From: Rhizophagus sp. LPA8_4_AMF | Taxonomy: Eukaryota > Glomeromycota > Glomeromycetes > Glomerales > Glomeraceae | Length of the DNA stretch: 22,882 bases | Direction of reading: 5' to 3' | Assembly (NCBI GenBank): GCA_021464525.1 | Contig: JADRCO010001067.1 | Location: 1 to 22,882, forward strand | The notes under the pieces: model-generated | The model's input: the letters and a program-made list of their open reading frames with translations, nothing else | Database searches by the model: none | Told to the model about the DNA's origin: nothing | Translations under genes and position numbers: made by a program | Shown: positions 10,592 through 19,673 of the stretch, one piece after another | Position numbering within the stretch: the stretch's first letter is position 1 | Layout of the letters: every line of letters starts with the position of its first letter

Positions 10592-11431
10592 AACATCATA
10601 GTAATCCTCAAATTTTTGACAAAACATAATCACGATTACCGGGAGTTTTAGAAGACCTACAAATTAATGCTTTAATAGGACCAATAAAAGGCTTATGTCT
10701 TTGAATGAGTATCGGTCATTGGGACCATCTGCCAACATCGAAGTATATTTGTCGCCATTAATGACACATGAAAAATCAATCAGGTTGGTAGTTGTCGTCT
10801 AAGTGAACTCTTTAATGAATCATTCTTTTGTCATACTGTTACTTGAATCTAAATCATGTAAAATAAATAAGAAAGTGAATGTAGAATTATCATAGGTACT
10901 TTCATTAATAATGTATTATCAACCTTATCAAATTTTAAAAGTATTGTATATGGTAACTATGGGTTGAAGAATAATTATAAGACAAATAAAAGGCAATTCC
11001 ATTTCCACAACGTATATACCTCTAGCTTCTTTTCATTTATCCTTCCTTCTATTTCTTCTATTTTGTTAATTAGTTAATCATTACCAAGTTTCGTCAAAGA
11101 CTACCATAATGGATGTAATAGATGATACCTGCTCGTATTTCAAAACGTTGTAGCAAGGAACAAAAACATGTGTGTTTTTGGTTGTTATATCGATGTATAA
11201 TAGCCTTAGTAATAAGAATACAGTATAACCGCTAAAGGAAAGTTTTGACGACAATTGACAATATGTCAGATGAACTCAATTAACAAAATGTGAATAATGG
11301 CTATCTAGATTCTAGAGTTTTACCATGGGATGAGCCATATACGATAAAATAATGCATTTTACGAAATACAAACGTAATAATTTTTCAGATACATAAAAGT
11401 GGGAATGAAAGAATCGCAAGTGACATTTTAA
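10592..11431. other. Gene-free region
   Basis: No intact gene, RNA or repeat is supported. The base composition is slightly richer in G+C than the deep intergenic DNA, and several short open stretches are interrupted by stops. It may be old transposon remnant, but I see no family motif. Confidence 0.35.
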
Positions 11432-11608
11432 TGCGGGTCCCTGATTTACTCTATTGCTATTAAACTACGAGATCCTCGCATATTTCGCATATATACTCAC
11501 ACAGACCATGTACAAGATTATTTTTCGCAAGAGAATCTTTCTGAAATGACAGAATTTCAGTTCTATAGAAGAATCCCAGAGATTATTAATTGGGTAAAAA
11601 CAATGTAA
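11432..11608 (+). pseudogene. Possible decayed coding fragment
   Basis: An open stretch of 58 codons contains peptide-like sequence (RDPRIFRIYTHTDHVQDYF, then MTEFQFYRRIPEIINWV) with balanced amino-acid use unlike the A/T-run peptides nearby, ending at a TAA. It has no in-frame start at the left edge (a stop precedes it at 11429) and no partner exon that I can show. The EFQFYRR pattern loosely recalls the region before the catalytic domain of some DDE transposases, but that is a weak impression. Confidence 0.3.
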
Positions 11609-13271
11609 TACTTCCGATTCACTTACCGTTAAATTTCATAATTGTAATATACTGTGTTGAAGACCAACATATTTTATGCATCGTAACGATTGCCGATTTG
11701 ATTTTAGAGATGAATATTGAAATTTTGATCATGAAAATAGGAAAATACTATTAATACAGTATATTAATCGATATATAAATATTAGATTTTTTTTTATCCT
11801 TGTTGTTTGATGATGACTTAAGTTCGATTAGTTGGTTCCTTAATTTTAATTTTAATTTTAATTTTTATTTTATTTATTTATTTATTCACTTATTTATTTT
11901 TTTGAATAAATAAATGATTCGTGTTTTATTTACACAAGGAGGTTTGTTAATCAGATTCATGTAATTTGTAGTTGAACCCGAGAATATATTTAGGAAGTCT
12001 TTAGTAAAATTATGTTAATATGATAACATAGAAACCTTGGATTTTTTGAAATCAATAATTCACTTAAATATTCAGAAAAGTCTGGAGCACCATTTCTTGT
12101 CATTTCCGATAATCATAATGGCATTCTATATTTATTACAGTATTTCAAAAAAAAAACTTAGAAACGGAAAGTCCTGATATAGTCGGAAAATTAGAGTTAT
12201 GTGAAATAACGAATTAGAATGCAATTTTCGTAACTAGTACTCACAGTGCATAACATTTTTACAAGTTGAAGTAAATAATTCAAGCATTTCATCTGTTCGG
12301 AATCAGTTTTTGTAAATCTTATTCGAATCAAGTACTCATTAAAGTAGAAACGCACCTTTGTAGTCCAGTTCACCATTATCCACATGATGATAAATTCTAG
12401 ATCAAGTATAGCGATGTTGTTTAGAATGTTGACTTTTGTTTAATATTATAAGAACTATTGTAATGATTCACATCGGGTACTTTTAACCAGAGATGTTTGA
12501 ACCTAGAAAACATAGATCAATGTAGTTTAACACATAGTTTCGTTGAAGAGTAATAAAAGTATCAAAAATTTAGAGGAAAGTTAATACAGATAAAAATAAG
12601 CATTTCAATTTATAAAACCATACTATCGTAAATATAAGAATGTTCTAAAACAAAAGTAATAGGTAGTTAATTATCTTACGTCGCTTACACTTATACGAGA
12701 TAAAATTACTGACCTTTAAAAATTTCGCAAGTTCCTAGAACCGATAACACATATCAATCACATATCTCTAATAGTTATTTTTGTTAGTACTATTTCTTTA
12801 AATAATAAAATTTTTCCACATGATACTGATCGTGACAAAATGTCACGGGTTTTCATAATCTTCGAGTCTTCACTTTTACCGCATGACGTATCCAGACATG
12901 TTTAAACGTACTAATATGCTATTCACAATAAATCTCTCAATGCGAGGCAGGGTGAAATATAAATTATAATGGTAGGAGTAAATTGGACGTATTACTTTTA
13001 TTTTTTTTAAATAGACTCTTACTGATTTTTGCTCCGAAATTTTGCAATAGATCAAAATTTACTTCATCTCGGAATGTGTGATTAAATTTATGTTAGTTAG
13101 AATGATATATATAAACATAACGAAAATTTTAGTGTATATGTAATAATTAATCGTAGAATCAAAGTAGATAGTAAAAAATTAGCATTAGGTGTAGGAGTAG
13201 TGGGGAGAAACTCTCATTTTGTGAGTTAAGGCTCAATCACACTTTATTTTATCATAATCAATGAAAAATTA
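11609..13271. other. Gene-free region with simple repeats
   Basis: No supported gene. Positions 11840-11924 hold TTTTAA and TTTA simple repeats ending in an inverted AAATAAAT run. A 62-codon minus-strand reading frame at 12197-12385 is unconvincing. The rest is AT-rich with occasional more complex patches that could be very old coding remnants. Confidence 0.4.
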
Positions 13272-13326
13272 ATTATTGCCGTTTTCAAAATGGTTGAAAT
13301 TTGATAATTTATACGAGGTAATGACA

Positions 13327-13386
13327 AAAACACACAAAAAAAACACACAAAAAATTATTTCAAAAAACACACTCAAAAAAACACAT
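13327..13386. repeat. AC/A-rich simple repeat
   Basis: Irregular runs of CACACAAAAAA and AAACACAC alternate over 60 bp within the inverted-repeat element, on a strongly strand-asymmetric background. Confidence 0.8.
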
Positions 13387-13975
13387 GTAATGTGTGTCAT
13401 GTAATACGAGATCACAAAATCTTAAGTTTTTTTTGCGCTAAAAGTCTTATTGCCGTTTTTAAAAAGTTGGAATTGACACCAAGCCGCAAATGATCTGCAA
13501 TCACGTGATCACGACAATATTTGATTCACGATTGTTTTTTATTTATTTTTATATAAAATTTAAAAGCTATACACAAAATTGATAATCTAAGTTAATAAAG
13601 AATTCAAATATATTGTTTAGGTTAAATTTTAATTATATTTTCCCATGCCAACTATAGTTTATTACACTAAATTTCACTTAAATAGCGTTCAAGATAAAAA
13701 AGATTAATCGATTAGATAAATTTCATTAAAAAAAATCCCATAATATAACATAAAATAAATAAACAAACCTTGTAGCAACTTATTAAAAACATTTCTCCCT
13801 TTTCTTTCTATTTCCAAAGCTATAAATATAAGATTTTAATTATTAATTAGTTAATAAGCTTAATAAAAAAAATTAAATAGATTGAGTATTTCCACATAAA
13901 TATGTAAAGTAGTGTCATAAAATACCATTTTACTGCTTCCCAAGAGGCCTGAGAATACTTTGGTTAGTTTAGTTG

Positions 13976-14063
13976 TAGTGTGATTCTAGTGTAGTGTCTT
14001 TTTTATTCACTGTGATCTAAGTGTGATTCAAGTGTGATTCAAGTGTGATTCAAGTGAGATCTT
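13976..14063. repeat. 11-bp minisatellite GTGTGATTCAA
   Basis: Three perfect consecutive copies lie at 14021-14031, 14032-14042 and 14043-14053. Degenerate copies sit on both sides (TGTGATCTAA before, GTGAGATCTTG after). A further GTGTGATTCTA unit lies at 13978-13988. The array is non-coding and lies inside the 1-kb inverted-repeat element. Confidence 0.85.
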
Positions 14064-14480
14064 GGAGCTAAAGAGTAAAAATACCAGTTTATTTTTGACT
14101 AAACTTGACAAACTCATAGTATACACGTGTGTTTATTGAAATATTAAAAAAAAAATATGGTAGAACTTTAAAAAATTTAGACTTTAAATATAAGAAACGA
14201 AAATTTTTTTTTCGTATATGAATTTTTTTTTTGTGTTACATGATCGACATCAATTTCAACCATTTTGAAAACGGCAATAATAAAGATGTTATCTCAAATT
14301 GGGTTTTAAATTTTTGCGATAAATGTAAATCTACTGGGATTTAATATTTTATTTTGAGAATTGTAATCTAGTTTCTTTTATTACATTTTTTCTTATATTT
14401 ATTTGCCCATCCTTCATATTCTTTGTCTGCTGTTGTAACATACTTCTGTGAACCAAAATCATCAAACGGAACGTTTATAT

Positions 14481-14880
14481 TCAGGACAACAAATATAGAT
14501 TGATTGGATAATTATTTATTTTACTTTTCAAATCACTGAGGCCGTTTACCTTTATACTAAGTTTTTTTGCAATTGTCATCTGATATAAATAATTAATCCC
14601 ATTACATTCAGGAACAATAGCATCAATATATTTAAAATTAAGACTATCAGGAATGTTATAACACTCTGAAGATATTTCATCAATTTCACAAAACTGTTTG
14701 TACTTTAACTCTTTGTTAACTTTGAACGGGCAACTTTTCAGAGCCTTCATTGCTATCCTTAGTTAAACGTCGCACCTTAAATGTTCCACCTTTTCGCAAG
14801 TATATGAGAGTTAAAGGAAACAAAATTGTACTGGATGAACATATAATGTTAAACTCACGTGAGCTAATTAATGATAGGGT
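14481..14880 (-). pseudogene. Crinkler-type C-terminal remnant, frameshifted
   Basis: On the minus strand two overlapping frames together resemble the C-terminal part of fungal Crinkler-like (CRN) or retrotransposon-hotspot-like proteins. The upstream frame (14880 down to 14717) reads SLISSREFNIICSS, then LRKGGTFKVRRLT and EGSEKLPVQS before a stop. The downstream frame (14750 down to 14481) carries IDAIVP and LYQMTIAKKLSIKVNGL, which matches my memory of the 'D.i.p...fQMTv...HpIk..GL' end of the family. The break between frames near 14717-14725, and the lack of the NTPase half upstream on this strand, mark it as a pseudogene fragment. CRN-type proteins are effector-like in oomycetes and abundant in some symbiotic fungi. 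Family call is from motif memory only. Confidence 0.45.
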
Positions 14881-14990
14881 TGTTTACACGTCAGGTGGTT
14901 TTTTCTTTTCTTTTTAGGTTTTCTAGTTTCATTTTACGCGTCAACACTTGAACTGTCAAAGATAATAATGGTGAATCTGTGACAGAGAAT

Positions 14991-16100
14991 ATCATGATAA
15001 ATTTTGAAGAAAAGAAGGATGATGAAAATAAGAAGCTCAAACCACTGGAATTTCTTCACTTTTATAGTCCACCAGAAGGAATAGTTTATGGAATATCAAC
15101 TAGAATATACTAATAAAGACTTCATACTTGCAAATGATTGAAAAGGTTGAAAATGATCGTGCTATGAAGAAAAAAAAAATGACAGAAAAAAAAGATGTAT
15201 TATAATTGGATCACCTGGTATTGGCAAATACACTTCTGACTTTCTATCATATAACTTGTCTGTATTTCCCAGCAGATTTCATCTATTAACAGTTAAATGA
15301 AAGCAAATCTACTATCCATTATCAGTCATAAAAATATGAGTGTAATCAAATATTCTTGAGTTCAGGGGGGAATTTCCAACAAATATTGCTGATTCTGTAA
15401 TCCCTTCTTTATGTATAACAAAATTCACATGTCTAGTCACAATACAAAAAAATGATCAATAGCAATAATTTGGCAAACAATGTGTTTAGAAATATTATGC
15501 ACCAATTTACAGATAAAGAGATTTGTGATGTTTGGGAATGAAATATAAGAATAAAATACTTAAACCTTGAGTTGAGAAATTGATTACTCAATGGGGTTAT
15601 TATCACAATGAATTTTTAATGAATATGACAATGAACCAAAAATTGATGATATAGTTTTTCAGTGTGATGTTTATATAAGGACCCTGAAATATACATGAAA
15701 GGGTCAAGGTCAGAGTTTGCGTATAACAGTTCCAAATATTTATGTAGATCTTTCCTTTTTTAGATAACGCAGCCCAAAATTTCATTACCTTTTATAGATA
15801 ATGACTGACATTATCATAATTCCGGCCCTGAAAGAATGCGTATTTTGGACCACTTGTGGACCTGACCTCTACACATAAAAGCCATACATATTTACTTTTA
15901 TTCCAATTTTAAAGATAAATAATATACACTTCACCAAAAATATGTAAGGCTTTGTATAGTCATTATGTAAAGAATACAAAAGATATAATTGTTAAAGTAA
16001 CCAAAAATTTTGCAAAGACTGTTGGTAGTTCATTAGTTAGCAAACTCTTTAAAATAATAGCTTATGATATCTTGAAATATAGTTCTAATAAGTATATAGT
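14991..16100 (+). pseudogene. Decayed P-loop NTPase, possibly Crinkler-type
   Basis: On the plus strand a short frame at 15179-15301 contains RCIIIGSPGIGK, a Walker A motif, followed by YTSDFLSYNLSVF. Upstream (14994-15110) is an open stretch with LKPLEFLHFYSPPEGIVYG. Downstream (15952-16098) another frame contains VTKNFAKTVGSSLVSKLFKI and AYDILKY. In CRN-like proteins an ATPase P-loop precedes a segment of this kind, so the three pieces may be one broken gene with many stops and frameshifts. It lies head to head with the minus-strand remnant at 14481-14880. The alternatives are an unrelated AAA-type ATPase or chance similarity of the flanking pieces. No functional product is expected. Confidence 0.4.
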
Positions 16101-16167
16101 TTTGTTAATATATTTTAGAAATTTAAGGATAATTTGCATTTTACAAAAATTATTACAGAAAATAAAC

Positions 16168-16362
16168 TACAGTCAACTCTTGATATAGTAAACTCTAAAT
16201 TCTACACCTCAACTTCGCTATAAAATTATAGTGAAGAATTTAAGTAATTTTATTGGTTAATTCGCTATAACAAGAAAAATCTATTCTATTTGATTGGTTA
16301 AATATTATGTGATCATTAAAATTTGCTATATTAAGAATTTGCTATATTAAGGGTTGACTATA
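16168..16362. mobile_element. pogo/Tc1-type MITE with TA duplication
   Basis: The element 16170-16360 (191 bp) starts CAGTCAACTCTTGATATAG and ends CTATATTAAGGGTTGACTA, imperfect terminal inverted repeats. TA dinucleotides lie at 16168-16169 and 16361-16362. Subterminal repeats of TTCGCTATA/TTTGCTATATTAAG type lie inside each end. TA target choice and the CAGT-CAA-C-C-TTGATATAGCGAA terminus are typical of pogo-like Tc1/mariner elements. It is non-coding. Confidence 0.85.
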
Positions 16363-16544
16363 TACATAAAACTGAAATTAGATTAATTTTAACTTTCAAA
16401 ATGGCCAAAATGATTAAAATTAATTTGACTTTAGTTCCTAAAAATTGAAATAGTTGAATTAGATATTAAATAACTATCTATAATTATTAAAATTTAATAA
16501 TATCAAGTATTTTAAAAATATATGTTAACAGATTACATTCATTT

Positions 16545-16868
16545 CACTGACAATTATTTCACTGACAATTATCTTACTGACAGATATTTCACTGACAGAA
16601 TTATTTTGCAAACAAACATTTTACTGATAATCATTTTACCAATAAGACTGACAAGGGAATTTAGGATTAGAGTTAGAGTTAGTTAAAAAAAATTAGAATT
16701 AGGATTAAGGTTAGGTAAGGAATTGGAGTTAAAGTTAGAGTTAAGGTAAATGGGTTAGGATTTCAATATTGTCAGTAAAATGACTGTTAGTAAAATGATC
16801 CTGTTAGTGAAATATCTGTCAATGAAATAATTGTCAGTAAAATGATTATCAGTAAAACTCATTTTAAC
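16545..16868. mobile_element. Foldback element with telomere-like core
   Basis: The left arm (16547-16645) is a run of TTTCACTGACAATTA-type units. The right arm (16773-16858) carries the inverse, ATTGTCAGTAAAATGA-type units. The core (16655-16760) is a degenerate TTAGGATTAGAGTTAGAGTTAG series, related to (TTAGGG)n but irregular. The architecture mirrors the element at 212-664: tandem-repeat arms in opposite orientation around a different centre. There is no coding content. The outer limits are approximate. Confidence 0.65.
16655..16760 (+). repeat. Degenerate telomere-like GTTAGA/GTTAGG repeat
   Basis: Roughly ten TTAG-containing words (TTAGGATTAGAGTTAGAG, TTAGAATTAGGATTAAGG, GGGTTAGG) follow one another at 6-7-bp spacing between the foldback arms. 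Interstitial telomere-like repeats can arise from break repair by telomerase or from element capture. The irregular units argue against a recent telomere. Confidence 0.65.
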
Positions 16869-17101
16869 ATCTAATACAGTGCTGGTGAAAAAAACTTGCA
16901 CTTAAACAACAGAGATTATCTCATAAGATTTTTATTCAATAACAATAAAAATTTAATATATTGTGTTTCAAAACATATACTTTAAAAAATTATAATTGTT
17001 TAATAATCAATTGTGCGACCAGCGACCCTTATTTACTATCACTAAATCTATACATTTTGGCATAGAATTCACTAAATTAAGATATAAATCGCTATTAATA
17101 G

Positions 17102-17196
17102 CACAGGTTGAAATTAGTTAAATAGGGTATTAATAGGTTATAAATAAGTTATCAATCAGCTATCAATGGGCTACCCATAACTAATTTCAACCTGTG
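17102..17196. mobile_element. 95-bp MITE with 19-bp perfect inverted repeats
   Basis: CACAGGTTGAAATTAGTTA (17102-17120) is mirrored perfectly at 17178-17196. TAG trinucleotides flank both sides (17099-17101 and 17197-17199), a possible 3-bp target duplication. The 57-bp centre has its own weak symmetry (GGGTA...TACCC). It lies inside the Tc1-type element, downstream of the transposase remnant, so it inserted later. The superfamily is uncertain; perfect repeats suggest relative youth. Confidence 0.85.
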
Positions 17197-17237
17197 TAGC
17201 CTCCTATTTTCCAGTTATTATTGATATAAAACCCACT

Positions 17238-17930
17238 TAAGTAATGGATTTTTTTTCACTGATTATAACATTTACCTTCTTTTCAACATTTCTTTTTATT
17301 ATAAACCATAAGTTCTCAATCAGATTGAAATCTAGAGAGTATGATGGCCAATCAAGGATACATGAACAACGATCCTCAAGAAGTTCAATTGTAAGCCTTA
17401 CACGATACTTAGGATTGTTGTCCTGCTGAAATGTCCACCTATTACCAAGGATCTCATGAGCTTGTTCAAATAAATTTGAGTTAAAATTTTACAATAAAAC
17501 TTTCCATTCGTATTTTGAGTAAAAATGTGAAATCTAACAGTTCCTTTTGTATAAAATGCCTTTACACATGAACTTTGAAAAGATGTTTCACTGTTGTACA
17601 CTTAGGCCTTGATTCTCCACTTTTATAATGTGCCTAGATTGTATTACAAAATATCTGAAATATTGATTTATCTAAAAAAATTACTTTATTTTATCATTCT
17701 CTTTTGTAAGCTTTTGCCTAATTGATACGACAAATCATAGCCTCTTTAGTGAGAAGAGAAACTGGCCGTAAAATACAAACCTTATAACTAAGATTCTGAA
17801 GGTTTTCTCTAACTGTTCATGATGCAATATTAGGGTCAGGATATGTTTCAGTAATTTCAATGTTTGATGCAAATTTGCATGATTTTACAATACGATTAAG
17901 TAATATTTAGTGGGGATAAGAAGTTTTGGA
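17238..17930 (-). pseudogene. Tc1-type DD34E transposase remnant
   Basis: On the minus strand successive pieces of a Tc1-like transposase appear in the right order but in different frames with stops. Near 17779-17817 is TVRENLQNLSYK, followed by RPVSLLTKEAMICRI, resembling the second helix-turn-helix and linker. At about 17646-17685 is KVIFLDKSIFQIFCN, with the first catalytic Asp. At about 17490-17590 is CVKAFYTKGTVRFHIF, then TNGKFYCKIL. At 17411-17434 is WTFQQDNN, with the second Asp. At 17306-17350 is DWPSYSLDFNLIENLW, with the catalytic Glu. The second Asp and the Glu are separated by 34 residues, the DD34E signature of Tc1 elements. Frameshifts (for example near 17440) and internal stops make it inactive. 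The normal proline of the D.NP motif is lost (DFNL). Confidence 0.85.
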
Positions 17931-18111
17931 CAGCCCAAATGACTTCTTTACTTCAAGACATTTGTTTTTTTTTAAAGTTGTTTAATCCAATTATATAAGA
18001 TTCTTTTAGGAAAACTAGTAGTTTTTTTGAAGAATTGAGACTTTTAGAAGTTCAGACTTTTACAAATCCTTAATTAAATTACAGTGTTCCTTTAGTGTAA
18101 TTATTGTACTA

Positions 18112-19502
18112 CAGTTTTCTTGGTATAACGAACTCTGTATTCTGGCCGATCAGAGCTTCATTATAAGCAAATTTATTAATGCTATAATGAATTTTTCAGT
18201 ATAGGCAAATATACAGATCATGCGATTTGCCAATCTGTTTCTGATCAATTTTTATAAAAAAAATTTATACTAGCCAATTGGTTTTTTTATTTTTGTAGGA
18301 ACGGACTATTTGGCCAAAGGTGAGCGGGGTAGTGTTTAGTAATTTAGTATAAGAACATTTTGCTAACGTTCTTTTTTGTTTTTTTTGTAGGAACGCACCT
18401 TTTAGAATATCTCTAGAGGTAAATAGGCAGGGAAAGGGGTGTTTTTATTATTTTAATGCAGAAGAACGTTTATTAACGTTCTTTTTTGTTCTTTTTTGTA
18501 GGAACGCGCCTTTTAGAACGTCCCTAGAGGTAAATGAGTAGGAGAGGGGGGTGTTTTTATTATTTTAATGCAGAAGAATGTTTATTAACATTTTTTTTTG
18601 TTCTTTTTTGTAGAAATGTGCCTTTCAGAACGTCCCTAGAGGTAAATGGGCAGGAGAGGAGAGTGTTTTTATTATTTTAATGCAGAAGAACGTTTATTAA
18701 CATTCTTTTTTGTTCTTTTTTGTAGGAACACGCCTTTCAGAACATCCCTAGAGGTAAATGGGTAGGGGAGGGGGTGTTTTTATTATTTTAATGCAAAAGA
18801 ATGTTTATTAACTTTTTTTTGTTATTTTTTGTAGGAATGCGCCTTTCAGAACGTCCCTAGAGATAAATGGATAGGGGAGGGGGTGTTTTTATTATTTTAA
18901 TGCAGAAGAACGTTTATTAACGTTCTTTTTTATTCTTTTTTGTAGGAACGCGTCTTTCAGAACGTCCCTAGAGGTAAATGGGCAGGGGAGGGGGTATTTT
19001 TATTATTTTAATGCAGAAGAACATTTATTAACATTCTTTTTTGTTCTTTTTTGTAGGAACACGCCTTTCAGAATGTCCTTAGTTCTGGAAATTCAGAGAT
19101 TCAGTAGAGTTTAAGTTTCGTGTTTTCTTAAAATAAGTTTCGTCTAACATCTTTAGTAGGAACGGATTTTTCAATCACAACGGGTGTTTTATTAATATTT
19201 TAGTATAAAAACAATATGGGTAAAATATGTGGTAAATGTGTAGGGCAAATTTAATTTAAGGAAATTTAATAAATAAAAAATCTTTGTTTTACCAAAAAAA
19301 ACATCGTTATAAAAAAAATTTGTTATAAAAAGGTTCATTTTATATATAACAATACTATGACAATTCACATACTTTACTTTGTACTATGTTATACAGTAAA
19401 TAAATAGTAAACTTCGATATATCAAGGTTTTTTTCATATTTAAAATTAGTACCACAAAGATAATCTGTTATATTATGTTATTTGCTATATCGAGGTTCAC
19501 TG
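18112..19502. mobile_element. pogo-like insertion nested in the Tc1-type element
   Basis: The left end at 18112 reads CAGTTTTCTTGGTATAACGA. The right end at 19502, read inward, gives CAGTGAACCTCGATATAGCA, the pogo-type terminus, with TA dinucleotides outside (18110-18111 and 19503-19504). A second CAGT-type end lies outside each inner end (about 18082 and 19518, the latter reading CAGTCAAACCTC inward), so the ends may be doubled or stacked. No transposase is present; the interior is largely the minisatellite array. Boundaries have moderate certainty. Confidence 0.5.
18284..19215. repeat. ~111-bp minisatellite array
   Basis: Well-conserved units start at about 18461, 18573, 18685, 18796, 18905 and 19016, with lengths 112, 112, 111, 109 and 111 bp; the last is cut at about 19082. 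Degenerate units extend on both sides (from 18284 and to 19215). Each unit contains an imperfect hairpin (GAACGTT-TATT-AACGTTC in the best copies), a poly-T tract running into GTAGGAACGCGCC, a GAACGTCCCTAGAGGTAAATG block, a GGGGAGGGGG run, and TTTTTATTATTTTAATGCAG. Differences between units are mainly at CpG sites (CG to TG or CA). I found no open frame running through the array. Confidence 0.9.
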
Positions 19503-19673
19503 TAGAGAGGTTTGACTGTACATTTTTATCTGCTAAACTACCCATATTTTTAATATTTATAACATAAACAAATAGGTCATATCACATTTTATTTTGGTTA
19601 TATACAAATAACAAATTTGCCAATGATCATTTATTTTCCTAAAAAAAATGCAAGTTTTTTTGCTAGCATTGTA

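Larger units (their letters stand above)
13272..14281. mobile_element. ~1-kb element with 31-bp terminal inverted repeats
   Basis: Positions 13272-13303 and 14251-14281 are inverted copies differing by a single base in a T run. They begin ATTATTGCCGTTTTC and run through AAAATGGTTGAAATT. A third, diverged copy in the left orientation lies at 13449-13475 (TTATTGCCGTTTTTAAAAAG, then TTGGAATTG), suggesting a nested or duplicated terminus. The interior holds an AC-rich simple repeat (13327-13386) and an 11-bp minisatellite (13976-14063), with no open coding region. I could not identify a target-site duplication, so the superfamily is unassigned. Confidence 0.7.
16875..19673 (-). mobile_element. 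Tc1-type transposon, swollen by nested insertions
   Basis: The left terminus (16877, CAGTGCTGGTGAAAAAAACT) and right terminus (ending 19671, the reverse complement of CAATGCTAGCAAAAAAACTT) are near-identical inverted repeats. TA duplications lie at 16875-16876 and 19672-19673. The element is 2795 bp as it stands. Removing the 95-bp MITE at 17102-17196 with one 3-bp duplication, and the pogo-like insertion at about 18112-19502, leaves about 1.3 kb, a normal size for a Tc1-type element. It encodes a broken transposase on the minus strand. Differences between the two termini are mostly C-to-T or G-to-A. Confidence 0.85.

Noticed and set aside
12197-12385. 62-codon minus-strand reading frame
   Set aside because: Short, with no family motif and no continuation into neighbouring exons.
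16655-16760. True chromosome-end telomere
   Set aside because: Units are irregular, lie between opposing repeat arms and are followed by several kilobases of other DNA.
17398-17601. 67-codon minus-strand frame as a separate small gene
   Set aside because: It is one frame of the broken Tc1-type transposase and shifts out of register near 17440.
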